A DNA stretch of 64,000 bases from Micromussa lordhowensis (GCA_964020085.1 OZ026597.1:3704394-3768393), one strand, 5' to 3'; shown: positions 21,462 through 31,762, numbered from the stretch's first letter. Program-made: numbers and translations. Notes: a model not told the origin generated them from the sequence alone.

Positions 21462-21865
21462 TCATGGCGAGAGAACTTTGGGGAGAATACCTGTCCTCGG
21501 GCATGCTGTACTCTTCCCAGATTTCGATCTTCAGAGAGAAACAAGATTTTTTTTCCCCCTCTGTTTTATTTCAAGTTTACAGGACAGAAACTTACATTAC
21601 TTACAGCACTGGTCGATTATACTTACACTACGTGTACTTGTACTACTGAACAATACATATATTACATTACAATTACACTATCTACGTTACAGTTGGCCTA
21701 TTTACAATGCATAGCACTAAAAGTTACTTGTTTGTACATGGATGGTTTATGTTTCTACTATAATTGACGTGGATATTGTTATACTATTTATGTTATAAGC
21801 TTTGTATACAAGATATTATTATAAAAAAAGATGCCAACTTACACCACACTTACCCAATCTACATC

Positions 21866-24800
21866 TTCACCCTGGGCTTGTCACCTTGCCGTGGTGGTGG
21901 AGCTTGTGTGTCTCAATGACCCCAAGAGCTATGCCGGTGGGGACCTAGTCCCTGGTGGGTTCAACCGTGCCGGATTGGTCGAGGGATAGAGACCAGACAA
22001 AGGACAGCCCCTGGTCCTCCAGGTTGGGGGTTGGGCGCTAGGCTAATCACCTAACCCCGTAAAAAATGAAATGATTACAGAAACCTTACACATTAGAGGC
22101 AATCTACCGAATCTTGGGGGCCGAGTGGCACACAACATGACGCTCCAGAGCGAAAGCCACTTGGAAACTCTGGAGCCGAGGACGTCAATTGTCCACCCAA
22201 GAACACAGTTGAGGATAGGAAATTGGAACGTGAGAACTTTGTATGCACAAGGGAAAGCAGCCCAAGCGGCGAAAGCAATGAGAGAGGCTAAGTTGCAGAT
22301 CATGGGTATAAGTGAAAGTAGATGGTGTGGATCGGGGAAGTTCATTCTCAGTACAGGCGAGACAATAGTGTACTCTGGCAGAGACGATGATGTTCATCAA
22401 CATGGCGTGGCCATCATGCTAAACAAAGACGCAGCAAAAGCATTGATCAACTGGACACCTATCGATGAGAGAATAATTCGAGCCAGATTCCACTCTAGGT
22501 ATGTCAAGTTAACGCTAATTCACGTCTATGCCCCCACCAATGACACTGATGAAGAGGTGAAAGATCACTTCTACGAGAAGCTTCAGGCAATTGTAGAAAA
22601 AACACCGAAACATGATTTATTGGTTATCACTGGAGACTTGAACGCAAAAGTAGGAAGCGACGTGGAGGGGTACGAAAGGGTAATGGGTAAACATGGAGTT
22701 GGAACCAGGAACGACAATGGCGAGAAGCTATGCGATTTTTGCGGCATGAACGACCTGGTGATCACAGGCACAATATTCCCGCATAAAGAGATACATAAAC
22801 AAACTTGGATATCCCCCGATAGACGCACTCGCAACCAGATAGACCATGTGTTAATCAACAAGAAATTTAGAACATCTGTGCTGGACACAAGAGCCATAAG
22901 ATCGGCTGATATCGCCAGCGACCACCACCTGGTTTGCACCAAACTGAGGCTAAAGCTAAGAGCAGTTCCCAACAGGCATGGACTTAGAAGGACGAGATAT
23001 GATTTTCAGAAGCTGGAGAATGATGGGTGTAGGAGGCGGTTTCGTTTGGAACTAAGGAACAGGTTTGAGATATTGCAGAGAGAGGCACTGGAAGACGAAG
23101 AAGAAGACCATCCAGAAGCTGAGCTGGAGAAGGCAAACGACATCTTAGAGAAAGCTTACAACATGACAGCAAAGAAAGTTCTAGGATATAAGAAAAAGAA
23201 AGTTAAGCCATGGATCAGTAAAGAATCGTGGGACCTGATTGAGCAGAGGAAAGCTATAAAACTAAAGCTAGATGGAACCAACTCGGAGAGACTGAAAGAA
23301 AAGAAGCGAGCAGAATATAAAGCCAAAGACCAAGAAGTAAAGAGGCAAATACGCAGGGACAAGAGGAATTGGACAGAAGGGATAGCAAAAGAGGCAGAGG
23401 AAGCAGCGAATAAGCAGCACATGAAGACTCTTTACAACCTAACTAAAACAATCTGCAACGACAAACCAAAGCAGAGCACTGCAGTCAACGATAAAAATGG
23501 CAACACCTTAACCAACAGTGAGGATAGAAGGAAGCGGTGGAGAGAGCATTTCATGGAGATACTCAATAGGGAGGAGCCAGCCGACCCGATCAACGAAGAA
23601 GATTGTGAGCAGCAGGACATAGCCGACATAGACACAGGACCCGTGAGTAAAGCTGAGATAAGGAGGGCAGTAAAGAGTCTTAAGAATGGTAAAGCCCCTG
23701 GCGAAGATATGATAACAGCAGAGCTATTGAAGGCAGACCTTGAATTTACTACCGACAGGGTGAAAGACCTTATAGACACGATCTGGAGTCTGGAAAAGGT
23801 TCCACGTAAGTGGAAAAGGGGACTCATTATTAAGATACCGAAGAAGGGGAACTTAAAGGAGTGTAAGAACTGGCGGGGAGTGACCCTCTTACCGGTTGTT
23901 AGCAAGATATTGGGAAGAATTGTAATTGATCGCATTCGCATGGGGATTGACCGTAGGCTCCGTAAGGAACAAGCTGGATTCAGATCAGGTAGAGGGACGA
24001 CGGAGCAAATTTTCATCTTACGCAATATACTAGAACAGGTGAATGAATGGCAGGCAACTCTCTATTTAAATTTCATAGATTTCGAAAAGGCGTTTGACTC
24101 AGTGCACAGGAATGGCTTATGGATGATAATGAATCAATATGGTATCCCACAGAAAATCATCAACATAGTTAAAGCGCTGTACGATGGCTTTGAGTGTACT
24201 GTTGTTGAACAAGAAGCAACCCCAGAATGGTTTGAATTAACGACTGGTGTCAAGCAAGGATGCACAATGTCTGGCTTTCTTTTCCTGCTCATTATAGACT
24301 GGATAATGAGGCATACTGTGAAAGATGAGGGAACCGGGCTAAGATGGAAATTTACATCAAAACTTGAGGACCTCGATTTCGCTGATGATGTAGCTTTAAT
24401 TTCATCAACACAAAGGCACGTGCAGTTAAAAACAGACAGGCTAGTAGAAAATGCAGAAAGGACAGGCCTTCGGGTAAATGTCGGGAAGTGCAAAGTCATG
24501 AGAGTAAATGCAAGGAATAATGAAGCCATCACAGTGAATGGTCTGGCGCTGGAGGATGTAGAGAAGTTTATCTATCTAGGAGCCACAGTATGTAAACAAG
24601 GGGGCGGAGAAGAAGACATCAAAGCTAGGCTAGGGAAAGCGAGAGGAGCGTTCGTGAAACTAAATCGAGTATGGAATTCCAGCAGTGTGACAAGAAAGAC
24701 AAAGATCAGGTTATACAAGACACTGGTTAAACCAGTTCTTATGTATGGTTGCGAAACATGGAAAATGAACGAAGGTGATGCTAAGAAAATCGATGTGTTT

Positions 24801-25171
24801 CAGAACCGATGCCTGAGAAGGATAATGAAGATTAAATGGCAAGATAAGGTTACCAATAAAGAGCTACTGGAAAGAGCTAACGTAGTGAAGTTGAGCGAAG
24901 AGGTAAGAAGAAGGAGATGGCGATTCATTGGACATATCCTCAGACAACAACCTGACAACGACTGTGTTACAGCCCTGACGTGGACCCCTGAGGGAAAGAG
25001 AAAGATAGGCCGGCCAAAAACAACCTGGCGGCGCACCGTAGAAAAGGAGAGGTCCAGAGCAGGGTGGAAGTCCTGGGGAGAGGTGCGCGCCAAAGCGCAA
25101 GACAGGAATCGTTGGAGAGCACATGTGGAGGCCCTATGCGCCACCTTGGCGCCAGGGGACAGGAACTAGGA
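21866..25171 (+). mobile_element. Intact APE-type non-LTR retrotransposon
   Basis: The 3306-bp element is flanked by a perfect 14-bp duplication, ACCCAATCTACATC (21852-21865 and 25172-25185). It has a 205-bp 5' leader containing CACCTTGCCGTGGTGGTGG and one ORF. The 3' end lies two bases beyond the stop codon, with no 3' UTR, poly-A or simple-repeat tail. The open frame and identical duplications suggest a recent insertion. Confidence 0.93.
22071..25169 (+). CDS. Endonuclease-reverse transcriptase of non-LTR element
   Basis: The 1032-residue protein nicks target DNA and reverse-transcribes its own RNA there (target-primed reverse transcription). The apurinic-type endonuclease spans about residues 46-296, with N53 (NWNV), E82 (SESRW), Y153 (VYAPTND), D189/N191 (GDLNAK) and SDHH at 283-286. 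A basic coiled linker follows. The reverse transcriptase spans about 540-830: motif A D670 (DFEKAFDS), motif B KQGCTMSGFL, motif C FADD at 770-773. The C-terminal region has CETW and RRRWRFIGHILR. All catalytic residues are present and there is no internal stop. The layout recalls proteins often labelled craniofacial development protein 2-like; clade assignment needs a tree. The ATG at 22071 is the first in frame. Confidence 0.95.
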   Translation: MITETLHIRGNLPNLGGRVAHNMTLQSESHLETLEPRTSIVHPRTQLRIGNWNVRTLYAQGKAAQAAKAMREAKLQIMGISESRWCGSGKFILSTGETIVYSGRDDDVHQHGVAIMLNKDAAKALINWTPIDERIIRARFHSRYVKLTLIHVYAPTNDTDEEVKDHFYEKLQAIVEKTPKHDLLVITGDLNAKVGSDVEGYERVMGKHGVGTRNDNGEKLCDFCGMNDLVITGTIFPHKEIHKQTWISPDRRTRNQIDHVLINKKFRTSVLDTRAIRSADIASDHHLVCTKLRLKLRAVPNRHGLRRTRYDFQKLENDGCRRRFRLELRNRFEILQREALEDEEEDHPEAELEKANDILEKAYNMTAKKVLGYKKKKVKPWISKESWDLIEQRKAIKLKLDGTNSERLKEKKRAEYKAKDQEVKRQIRRDKRNWTEGIAKEAEEAANKQHMKTLYNLTKTICNDKPKQSTAVNDKNGNTLTNSEDRRKRWREHFMEILNREEPADPINEEDCEQQDIADIDTGPVSKAEIRRAVKSLKNGKAPGEDMITAELLKADLEFTTDRVKDLIDTIWSLEKVPRKWKRGLIIKIPKKGNLKECKNWRGVTLLPVVSKILGRIVIDRIRMGIDRRLRKEQAGFRSGRGTTEQIFILRNILEQVNEWQATLYLNFIDFEKAFDSVHRNGLWMIMNQYGIPQKIINIVKALYDGFECTVVEQEATPEWFELTTGVKQGCTMSGFLFLLIIDWIMRHTVKDEGTGLRWKFTSKLEDLDFADDVALISSTQRHVQLKTDRLVENAERTGLRVNVGKCKVMRVNARNNEAITVNGLALEDVEKFIYLGATVCKQGGGEEDIKARLGKARGAFVKLNRVWNSSSVTRKTKIRLYKTLVKPVLMYGCETWKMNEGDAKKIDVFQNRCLRRIMKIKWQDKVTNKELLERANVVKLSEEVRRRRWRFIGHILRQQPDNDCVTALTWTPEGKRKIGRPKTTWRRTVEKERSRAGWKSWGEVRAKAQDRNRWRAHVEALCATLAPGDRN

Positions 25172-25225
25172 ACCCAATCTACATCCTACTTAGAAAAAAA
25201 AGAGAGTAAGTTTTACATTTCACAG

Positions 25226-25617
25226 CTACACGTTTAAACCTTCCAATGAATATTTATGACGTACTTTTACTATGAAATCAGACATGGAGATTTTCCCATG
25301 TGTTAATTTTGTGTTGTATAAATAATACTTGGCGAATAATAATGTGAAGTTGAGTTTTCTTTCAAAATATAGTTCTACGTTTTTTGGATTTGCTTTACTG
25401 CCAAACATTATTTCGGTCTGCGAGAAGCCTAAGGAGGTGGCAGTTTCGTTGTTAAACCACTTGATAACTTCCGAGAAAAATTGTTTAGTCCAGGAGCAGT
25501 TTTGGAGGGTGTGGATTATTGAGTCGTTCATTTGGCAATATCTACATAGCATGTTTACTTCCTTTCCATAAAGAAACAGCTCTTTTTTGGTAACTATTAT
25601 TCTATGCAAAAGTTTAA
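25226..25617 (-). pseudogene. L1-like ORF2 C-terminal fragment
   Basis: About 130 codons of the end of an L1-type ORF2 protein, from LFKLLHRIIVTKKEL through the Cys/His motif CRYCQMNDSIIHTLQNC to a stop at 25226. No endonuclease or RT domain remains because the insertion is 5'-truncated at 25617. The open frame reaches 25651 only because flanking DNA is read through. Confidence 0.8.
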
Positions 25618-25630
25618 AGAGAAACAAGAT

Positions 25631-26186
25631 GGTGGCGTTCGAACTCTTCAATCAGACCGAAAAATAAACAGTCTATGTAAGTTTCTGATTTTTTTATTCA
25701 ATTCATTGCGTCAAAGATATGCGTGCATACGATTTCCCATGATTTAACAAGGCATATAGTTTCTTGCCTAGCTCTTTTATTAATTTGCCATACTGAACTT
25801 GCTTTTTTAAAGACAGCTCTGCACCGTAAGTCTCTCTCTGCATTGCAAAACTTTGTATCGCAAACCTTTAGATCCTGTTCAATGGGTGATGTTTAGTATA
25901 GTAAAGGAAAGCTTAATCATCAGCACAGCATAGCACAACTTAACACAACACAACACTATAGGCCAGTTTCGATATTAGGTCATATTGTGAGATGGTCCTT
26001 CATCGAGTTATGTTTTAATATCTTTTTTGTCATGTGTGTAGGCTCTGTATCAAGGGATTTGTAAATCCAGTCTCCTTCAGTCCATAAATCCAGTCTCCTT
26101 ATGTGCAGCGCCCCTCTAAGACAAAAAAAACAATGTTTCGTACCGCGGTACAACAGACTATAACTGCAAAATATGTTCAGAATTTC
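25631..26186. other. Spacer
   Basis: AT-rich sequence between the L1-like insertion and the next GPCR. It includes the receptor's 3' flank at its right end and no recognisable gene. Confidence 0.5.
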
Positions 26187-27215
26187 TCACAGTTTGGTAA
26201 CCATCACTTCCTGATCAAACGCCTGTTGTAGGTGGCTAAGCGCAGTTTGTGATGTTCTTACCGTTGTTGCTGATGTCAAAGCGGAAGCTTTCTTATTTCT
26301 TCTTTTAGTATTTATGATGCCTGGCGCTGCTGGCCTTCTCAAACAACACAAAGCAAGGGCTTCTCCAAACTCAGGAATTCTAAATGCGTACACAACTGGA
26401 TTGACAAAGGAGTTGGAATAAGTTAAAACGACCATCAAGAGATAATATTTTGAAGGTATCTGAAAGTGATGTACAAAGATTAAATAGTTCGTGATAGTTA
26501 GAGGGAGCCACAACAGCACAGCAAGTGTAGATACAAACATCAAGGTCTTTGATAAACGTTTGTTTCGCGAGGCACTGCTATGCCGTTGAGGTGCGAGTCC
26601 TCCGCGTTGAAACTTTCTCCAAATGCCGATGTTACAGCCACATATGATCAATGTTAAGATAAAAACGAGAGGTGTCCAAACATTAGAATGTTTGGTTGCA
26701 ATTAAGAGATTCAATACAATGTAGATAGCAGTAGAAAGAAGAGCGAGTGTCCAGACCATGAATAGAATAATGCGGTATGCTTGCATTGATAGTGTTCGGT
26801 GTTTTAGTGGCTGATACATTGCGTAAAGTCTCTCGGCGGATATGAAAGCCGCAGATATTAACGACGCAAATGTGAAAAAGGAATCAACGACCATGTAGAA
26901 TAGGGACAAAGACTTCGAATTCAGCCATCCACCAGCCCAAAACTTATACCCAGCACCGACTGAGTAAATGTAAATAGGTAAAGTCACAGTTCCTATCATC
27001 AGGTCAGCAAACGCCATATTGATGACTAGAAACAAACTTCTCTTGCGAAGTCTCCTGTTTACCGCAAACAGAACGATGGTGAGCAAGTTTCCCACAACAA
27101 TAAACACAAACTGCAAAATATAAGCGCTGCAAAATGCGATGCCTTCTGCCTTGGAGGGAACAATTCTTGATGGAACAGTCGTGTTCTCTGAGTTAGTGTT
27201 AGCTGCTGCTGGCAT
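26187..27215 (-). CDS. Rhodopsin-class GPCR, divergent member
   Basis: This intronless 342-residue class A GPCR is the most divergent of the intact set. It has seven membrane segments. Landmarks are GN at 42-43, D71 in TM2, ERL at 128-130 (a further change from DRY), LWLP at 235-238 and NPVVY at 272-276. As in its relatives, there is no cysteine at the top of TM3 or in the short loop before TM5. The N-terminus is shorter and carries NTT. The ATG at 27213-27215 aligns with the family start (PSRIVPSKAEGIAFC follows). The ligand is unknown and a plasma-membrane location is expected. Confidence 0.92.
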   Translation of the reverse strand: MPAAANTNSENTTVPSRIVPSKAEGIAFCSAYILQFVFIVVGNLLTIVLFAVNRRLRKRSLFLVINMAFADLMIGTVTLPIYIYSVGAGYKFWAGGWLNSKSLSLFYMVVDSFFTFASLISAAFISAERLYAMYQPLKHRTLSMQAYRIILFMVWTLALLSTAIYIVLNLLIATKHSNVWTPLVFILTLIICGCNIGIWRKFQRGGLAPQRHSSASRNKRLSKTLMFVSTLAVLLWLPLTITNYLIFVHHFQIPSKYYLLMVVLTYSNSFVNPVVYAFRIPEFGEALALCCLRRPAAPGIINTKRRNKKASALTSATTVRTSQTALSHLQQAFDQEVMVTKL

Positions 27216-28104
27216 TTTTAAATTTAGTTTTCAAAAGATGATTCGAAACGCCGATAAAACTTCTGCGATAACGTCTTGCTACAGGATAAAAAGCAAAACG
27301 CAAGTAGCACCAATGTGTACCTTTTTCAACCTTTCAAAGCCGAGCATCGAGGACTAATTCAACAGAGTCCATTAACATACAATACCTCAGTTAAGTGCTG
27401 CTGACGCAGGTTTTCAGGGAATTGGTGTACGCATGTGCAACAATAGTAGAACGGCAGGTAATATTTACTTTTGGCTGTAATGTTTACACTGCAAGGAGGA
27501 GTGTGGTAAATAACTTGACGTTCCGGGGAAATGAGACCTTGGGGTAGAATAAATTACACGCGAGAATCCAATCATAGTTGAGACGTTTTAAGATAATCTC
27601 TTTTTAAAAAGCAAAAAAGTATAGCTCAGTCAATGGAAACATTGAAAAAATATCATACAATCTTGGTTTTGATTAAAATATATATATTGTACTAGTAAAC
27701 ATTTAACTGCAAAATCGTGATCAACATCACCAAGTTTGATCCTGAATTCTATAATTACTCCATCATGACAGAAGCTTCCAGATTTTCTTACTTATATCTA
27801 TCTTTTGACCAGCTGCAAAATTATGTTTGCATTCAGTGGAATAATTATCTCCCTGAGGTGGTCCTGTATCCAGGTAAAATTTTCTGTATTTTAGATGTAG
27901 TTAAAGTTTGCGCAAGGAGACTAAAAGTCAAAATCTTTGATTTCAGCTTCTTGTTGATCTCTTGTTTAAAAGTTATATTCTTAGCATGGCAGCAACATCT
28001 TTTATTAGTATCAGATTTATGTATAATTCTCTTTTAAGAACACATGGTTTGTTTTCAATTCAAGAACGTATATCCATAACAATGCCAGCACAGGCTCTCT
28101 AAAG
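27216..28104. other. GPCR 5' flank and spacer
   Basis: Upstream of the divergent receptor, with no duplicated partner in the window. No gene or clear promoter element is recognised. Confidence 0.45.
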
Positions 28105-28436
28105 GTTTGGTCTCATGTTTTCAACTCTCCTTAAAGTCTCCTTAAAAAGTCGGCATACGAGCCTAGTGGCTCATCAGGCCGGAGCTTATCCCGGTTTCAG
28201 TAGCATGAAGCGACTAGGAGTATTTCTACTCCCCCCTGGATGGCATGCTAGTCCGTCGAAGGGTTACCCCCAGCATCAAATTCGCCGGTACCCATTTATA
28301 CACCTGGGTGGAGAGAGGCACTGTGAGGGTGAAGTGTCTTGCCCAAGTACACAACACAATGTCCCCGGCCGGGGCCAGGGCTCGAACCCGGAGCGCTCGC
28401 TCCGGAGTCGAGCGCACTAACCATGAGACCATATAC
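28105..28436 (-). mobile_element. tRNA-derived SINE with conserved central domain
   Basis: The minus strand starts with a tRNA-like head: A box TGGTTAGTGCGC, B box GGTTCGAGCCC at about 28384. A body follows, containing TTGGGCAAGACACTTCACCC and CCACCCAGGTGTATAAATGG, a type of conserved central domain that recurs in invertebrate SINEs. The 3' part includes CTAGTCGCTTCATGCTACTG. No clear target duplication was found. Confidence 0.75.
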
Positions 28437-28670
28437 AACACCAGGGCTGTTGATGATTCCGGAAAGGGCTGCTCCCTCTACATCATAGTGAGATATTCTT
28501 ATCATTTTTTATATCAGATATTTAGCGATACTATTTAATATATTGCATAGTTTTAAATTTTCTTAATTGTCTTTTTTATTATCTGTTTAGTTTGTGTCCC
28601 TAAATTAGTAGGGAGGCTTTCCCCAGCTACGTGGCTCCGACACATAAATAAAGTTTCTAATACTACTTCA

Positions 28671-28790
28671 CTAAACTCAGGTATTCTTAATGCGTACACC
28701 ACGGGATTGGCAGACAAGTTGGTGTCATTTATAACGCTCACCAGGTAATAAAATTTCCACGGTATTTGGAATTCAAAGACATAGATTAAG
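28671..28790 (-). pseudogene. GPCR TM7 fragment
   Basis: The minus-strand frame reads FQIPWKFYYLVSVIN and NPVVYALRIPEFSE, which is the third extracellular loop through TM7 of the copy-1 type receptor. Sequence on both sides is unrelated, so only about 120 bp remain. Confidence 0.75.
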
Positions 28791-28799
28791 ATGGCCGAA

Positions 28800-29265
28800 C
28801 ACAGTTTTCGCACGTGCTCTTGCTAATGCAATTTAGCGCGCACAAGGATTTCAAAAAACAAACATGGCGTCAATATAGCGATCATTTTATTTGCTCAATG
28901 CCCGGACAATCTGTACTATTTTTCTTCATAATTGAACACAGTGCATTGATTGTTTTAGTCTTTTATTTTTCGAGAACCACTCATTAAAATTTCACGAAAT
29001 TTGGCACGAAAATACTTTGGGAAATAAGTAACTGGAGTACTGAAAACAATTGAAATTGAACAAAGGAAATTCTAGATATTCCAGTGAACCTAAATTATTA
29101 TTAAAATAGTGTTAACTTGTGAGCATCGTTACAAGCTCGTTACAAGCTTAGAAAGAAAATCCAATTACTAATTTTTTTGCAAATAAACAAAACTGATTTT
29201 ATAAGGCCTGTTTCTATTTATTCATGTTGCCATGGCAGTGGCACATTCGTCAGCCTAACTATCAA
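28800..29265. other. Spacer
   Basis: AT-rich sequence with no recognisable gene between two receptor fragments and the Gypsy leader fragment. Confidence 0.45.
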
Positions 29266-29580
29266 AAAACCGAACACTACTGGTGGCGATTTTTCAGCAT
29301 CAGTCATCACGCAAAGACAAGATGGCGGCCACAAGAAATATATTTTACTGACTCTTTGCTCGACTGTTTACTCACCAGCTTATCGTTTGACACTTCAAAA
29401 TTCTCAAATCGTCCTGTAACGAGGCTATAAGACCACTTGTGACACCGGCCATATTGAGTTGTGATGACAATAAAATCAGAGAACTACAGGCTGAAACTAC
29501 AACAAAACTTCCAATGCCACGAGACACCATAGCGTTATCACACGATTATAGTCACGCACGTGACGCCACAGTCACGCCTC
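29266..29580 (-). mobile_element. Gypsy LTR plus leader fragment, block C
   Basis: This matches 5105-5410 and 58112-58425. On the minus strand, an LTR-like part (29453-29580) is followed by a modified primer binding site (TGGCCGGTGTCACAAGTGG), the leader and the gag start MTDAEKSPP. After that, at about 29270, the sequence leaves Gypsy at CAGTAGTGTTCG, the same break as at 8265. No gag or pol follows. Confidence 0.65.
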
Positions 29581-29708
29581 GCAAAACATATTCTTAAGAT
29601 AGCAGGGACATCTGACGTTAGAATCAGACTCGGGTACAGGGGACTTTTTTGAAAATACGTTTCGTTTCACAATTCAAGAGGGTATAATTTACAACATCAA
29701 CACAGTTT

Positions 29709-30734
29709 TTAAAGTTTGGTATCCAAAACCTCCTGTTTATAGCTAGCTGTGGACAAATCGTCTCTGCTCTTAATGTTCTTAGCCCGCGGCGTCTGAGCAA
29801 GAGTCTTCTTATTTGTACGTAACCTTCTGTCAATGTTAGGCACCGCTAGCCTTCTTGAACAGCACAACACCAGGGCTTTTCTAAACTCAGGTATTCTTAA
29901 TGCGTATACAACTGGATTCGCAAACGAATTGGAGTAATTTATAACGTTCACCAGATAATAAAATTTCCACGGTATCTGGACATCAAAGACATAGATTAAA
30001 CAGTTGAAAATAATTAAAGGGAGACACGACAGCAAAGTAAGAATAGATACTAACAGCAAGGTCTTTGTTAAGCGCTTGTTTTGCGAGTCTCTGTTTTGCT
30101 GTTGTGGAGCGATATTTCCGCGTCGAAACTTTCTCCAAATGCCGATGTTACTACCACATATGACGAATATCAGAATCAAGACGAAGAGCGCCCATCCGAT
30201 CACAGCACGTTTGTATGACATCAAGAAATACGATGTACTCCAGAGGGAGGTGATAACAAGAGTCAGTGCCCACACAGCAACAATCATAGTACGGTATGCT
30301 TGTATTGACAGTGTTCGGTGCTTGAACGGCCAGTAAATGGCGTAAAATCTCTCGCCAGATACGAAAGCTGCTGAAATTAACGACGCCTGCGAGAAAAATG
30401 AATCAACGATCGTGTAGAAAATTGACAAAGACATCGACCAGCCATAATTCCAAAGCTGAAAGCTTTTCCCAACGCGGTAAATGTAGAGAGGTAGAGTCAC
30501 AGTTCCTAACATCAGGTCTGCAAACGCCATATTGATGACTAGAAACAAACTTCTCTTACGGAGTCTAATGTTTGCCGCAAACAAAATTATGGTGGACATG
30601 TTTCCAACAGCAATAAAGACACATGCTGAAATAAACGCGGTGCACAATGCGATGCCTTCTGCCTTGGAAGGAACAATTCTTGATGAACCAGTCGCGTTCT
30701 CGGAGCAACTGTTAGCTGCTGCTGTGCTGTTCAT
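29709..30734 (-). CDS. Rhodopsin-class GPCR, copy 2
   Basis: This 341-residue receptor is nearly identical to copy 1 at 5539-6561 through TM1-TM5. It is expected at the plasma membrane. GN at 44-45, D73, ERF at 128-130 and NPVVY at 273-277 are present. The TM6 motif reads SCLP, so the tryptophan toggle position (residue 237) is cysteine, whereas copies 1 and 3 have SWLP. It has one extra residue in the tail (TPRAKNIK). The N-terminus carries NST and NAT sequons. The frame is fully open, so it may still be expressed, but activation could be altered. Confidence 0.9.
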   Translation of the reverse strand: MNSTAAANSCSENATGSSRIVPSKAEGIALCTAFISACVFIAVGNMSTIILFAANIRLRKRSLFLVINMAFADLMLGTVTLPLYIYRVGKSFQLWNYGWSMSLSIFYTIVDSFFSQASLISAAFVSGERFYAIYWPFKHRTLSIQAYRTMIVAVWALTLVITSLWSTSYFLMSYKRAVIGWALFVLILIFVICGSNIGIWRKFRRGNIAPQQQNRDSQNKRLTKTLLLVSILTLLSCLPLIIFNCLIYVFDVQIPWKFYYLVNVINYSNSFANPVVYALRIPEFRKALVLCCSRRLAVPNIDRRLRTNKKTLAQTPRAKNIKSRDDLSTASYKQEVLDTKL

Positions 30735-31306
30735 TTTGATTAGTTTTTACTGAACGTTCAAAACGTCGATTAAACTTTGTAGGTAATAACGAATCACCGG
30801 TACTGGATGAGGAAGAGAAGAGTTCAGTAATCATCGGCACAGTATAAGACTAAGGAACAAGTGGCACATTATGATGACATTTGTCGGTTTTAATTTACAA
30901 TTTACAATTGAAGACCAATTATCAGGAGCTAATCTCTCGCATGATCATGACATGTCGTGGCTGACATCTGCAACACATGACATGTGCAACTTTAGTGATG
31001 CAGTTGAATTAATTTCCCCGGATTAACTAGTAAGTTGATAGTTAAAAACAACACCGCATCGATCGATTCAATGTAACTGTACTAATTACAAGATAATTTG
31101 AAATTGGAGCAAAAGTCTCGGTTTTGTTTCCGAAAGTGACTCTTACAACCCCGGGTGTAGTAGTTATAAAAGGGACATGAATGATCCTTTATAAAATGTT
31201 CATAGCAGCTGCCTACATGAAATTTTGCAAATGTCTCGGAAGTCGGTAGTACTGATCAGTAAGGAAAGTATTATCCACATAGCGGTTCTTTTGTGTATGT
31301 CCATGC

Positions 31307-31339
<33 letters not shown>

Positions 31340-31442
31340 GAACCAAAATCCGTTATGCTGTATTAATAAACCCCTTATTATAGCACAAATTATTCGCTCG
31401 TTGGCACTCTATCGATAGGTATACCTAGTAATAATAAATATA
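30735..31442. repeat. Block C/B shared 5' flank of GPCR
   Basis: This is shared with 60907-61530 and with 6562-6811 for its first part. It contains the microsatellite at 31308-31339. Bases 31340-31432 are absent from the 61.5 kb copy, where the microsatellite runs straight into the hairpin. No gene is recognised. Confidence 0.7.
31308..31339. repeat. (AAT)n microsatellite
   Basis: About ten AAT units. The equivalent position at 61481-61525 has about fifteen. Confidence 0.9.
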
Positions 31443-31567
31443 TCTTATTAGACGTTTTGGTGTGTAGCATCGCTGTATATATTTACGAGTTGTGCAGTAT
31501 TTTGAGGAGCCCGTAGGGCGAGTCAAAATACAAATAACGAGTAAAAATATACAGCGATACTACACAC

Positions 31568-31584
<17 letters not shown>
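31443..31584. repeat. Long hairpin repeat, copy 1
   Basis: Arms of about 43 bp (TCTTATTAGACGTTTTGGTG and its inverse ending CGTCTAATAAGA) enclose a loop of about 56 nt. A second, smaller hairpin (GAGTACAAATA/TATTTGTACTC) follows at about 31665-31720, then an ATA repeat. It is duplicated at 61531-61672. It is probably a MITE or MITE pair; no target duplication could be set. Confidence 0.7.
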
Positions 31585-31599
<15 letters not shown>

Positions 31600-31728
31600 G
31601 ATTTCTTTTCCCAAAATTCTGACTTGCCAAGGTTTTGAACTTCACGCGGCCGGGAGGAATGAGGCGAGTACAAATATCTGTTATTTGTACTCGTTTCGCG
31701 CGATATTTGTACTCTAGGAAGCAGAGTT

Positions 31729-31730
31729 GG

Positions 31731-31762
<32 letters not shown>
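31729..31762. repeat. (ATA)n microsatellite
   Basis: About eleven units directly after GAGTTGG. The same arrangement occurs at 61819-61853. Confidence 0.9.

Larger units (their letters stand above)
21548..25617 (-). mobile_element. 5'-truncated L1-like retrotransposon
   Basis: This minus-strand insertion is bounded by the 13-bp duplication AGAGAAACAAGAT (21535-21547 and 25618-25630). Its poly-A end is at the left (GAAATAAAACAG then A-rich, read on the minus strand). Only the end of the ORF is present: 25226-25617 encodes a zinc-finger segment CRYCQMNDSIIHTLQNCSW and the C-terminus. The matching region of the element at 53582-56085 reads CTFCKSASETLTHLLYHCPF. A complete second retrotransposon has inserted in its 3' UTR. 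Confidence 0.85.

Noticed and set aside
21359..21544. Poly-asparagine or poly-leucine proteins
   Set aside because: Translations of a (TTG)n run; likewise the frames across the AAT repeats at 31.3, 31.7, 61.5 and 61.8 kb.
22043..25144. Minus-strand frames opposite the retrotransposon ORF
   Set aside because: Shadows of the plus-strand coding sequence, with no recognisable motifs.
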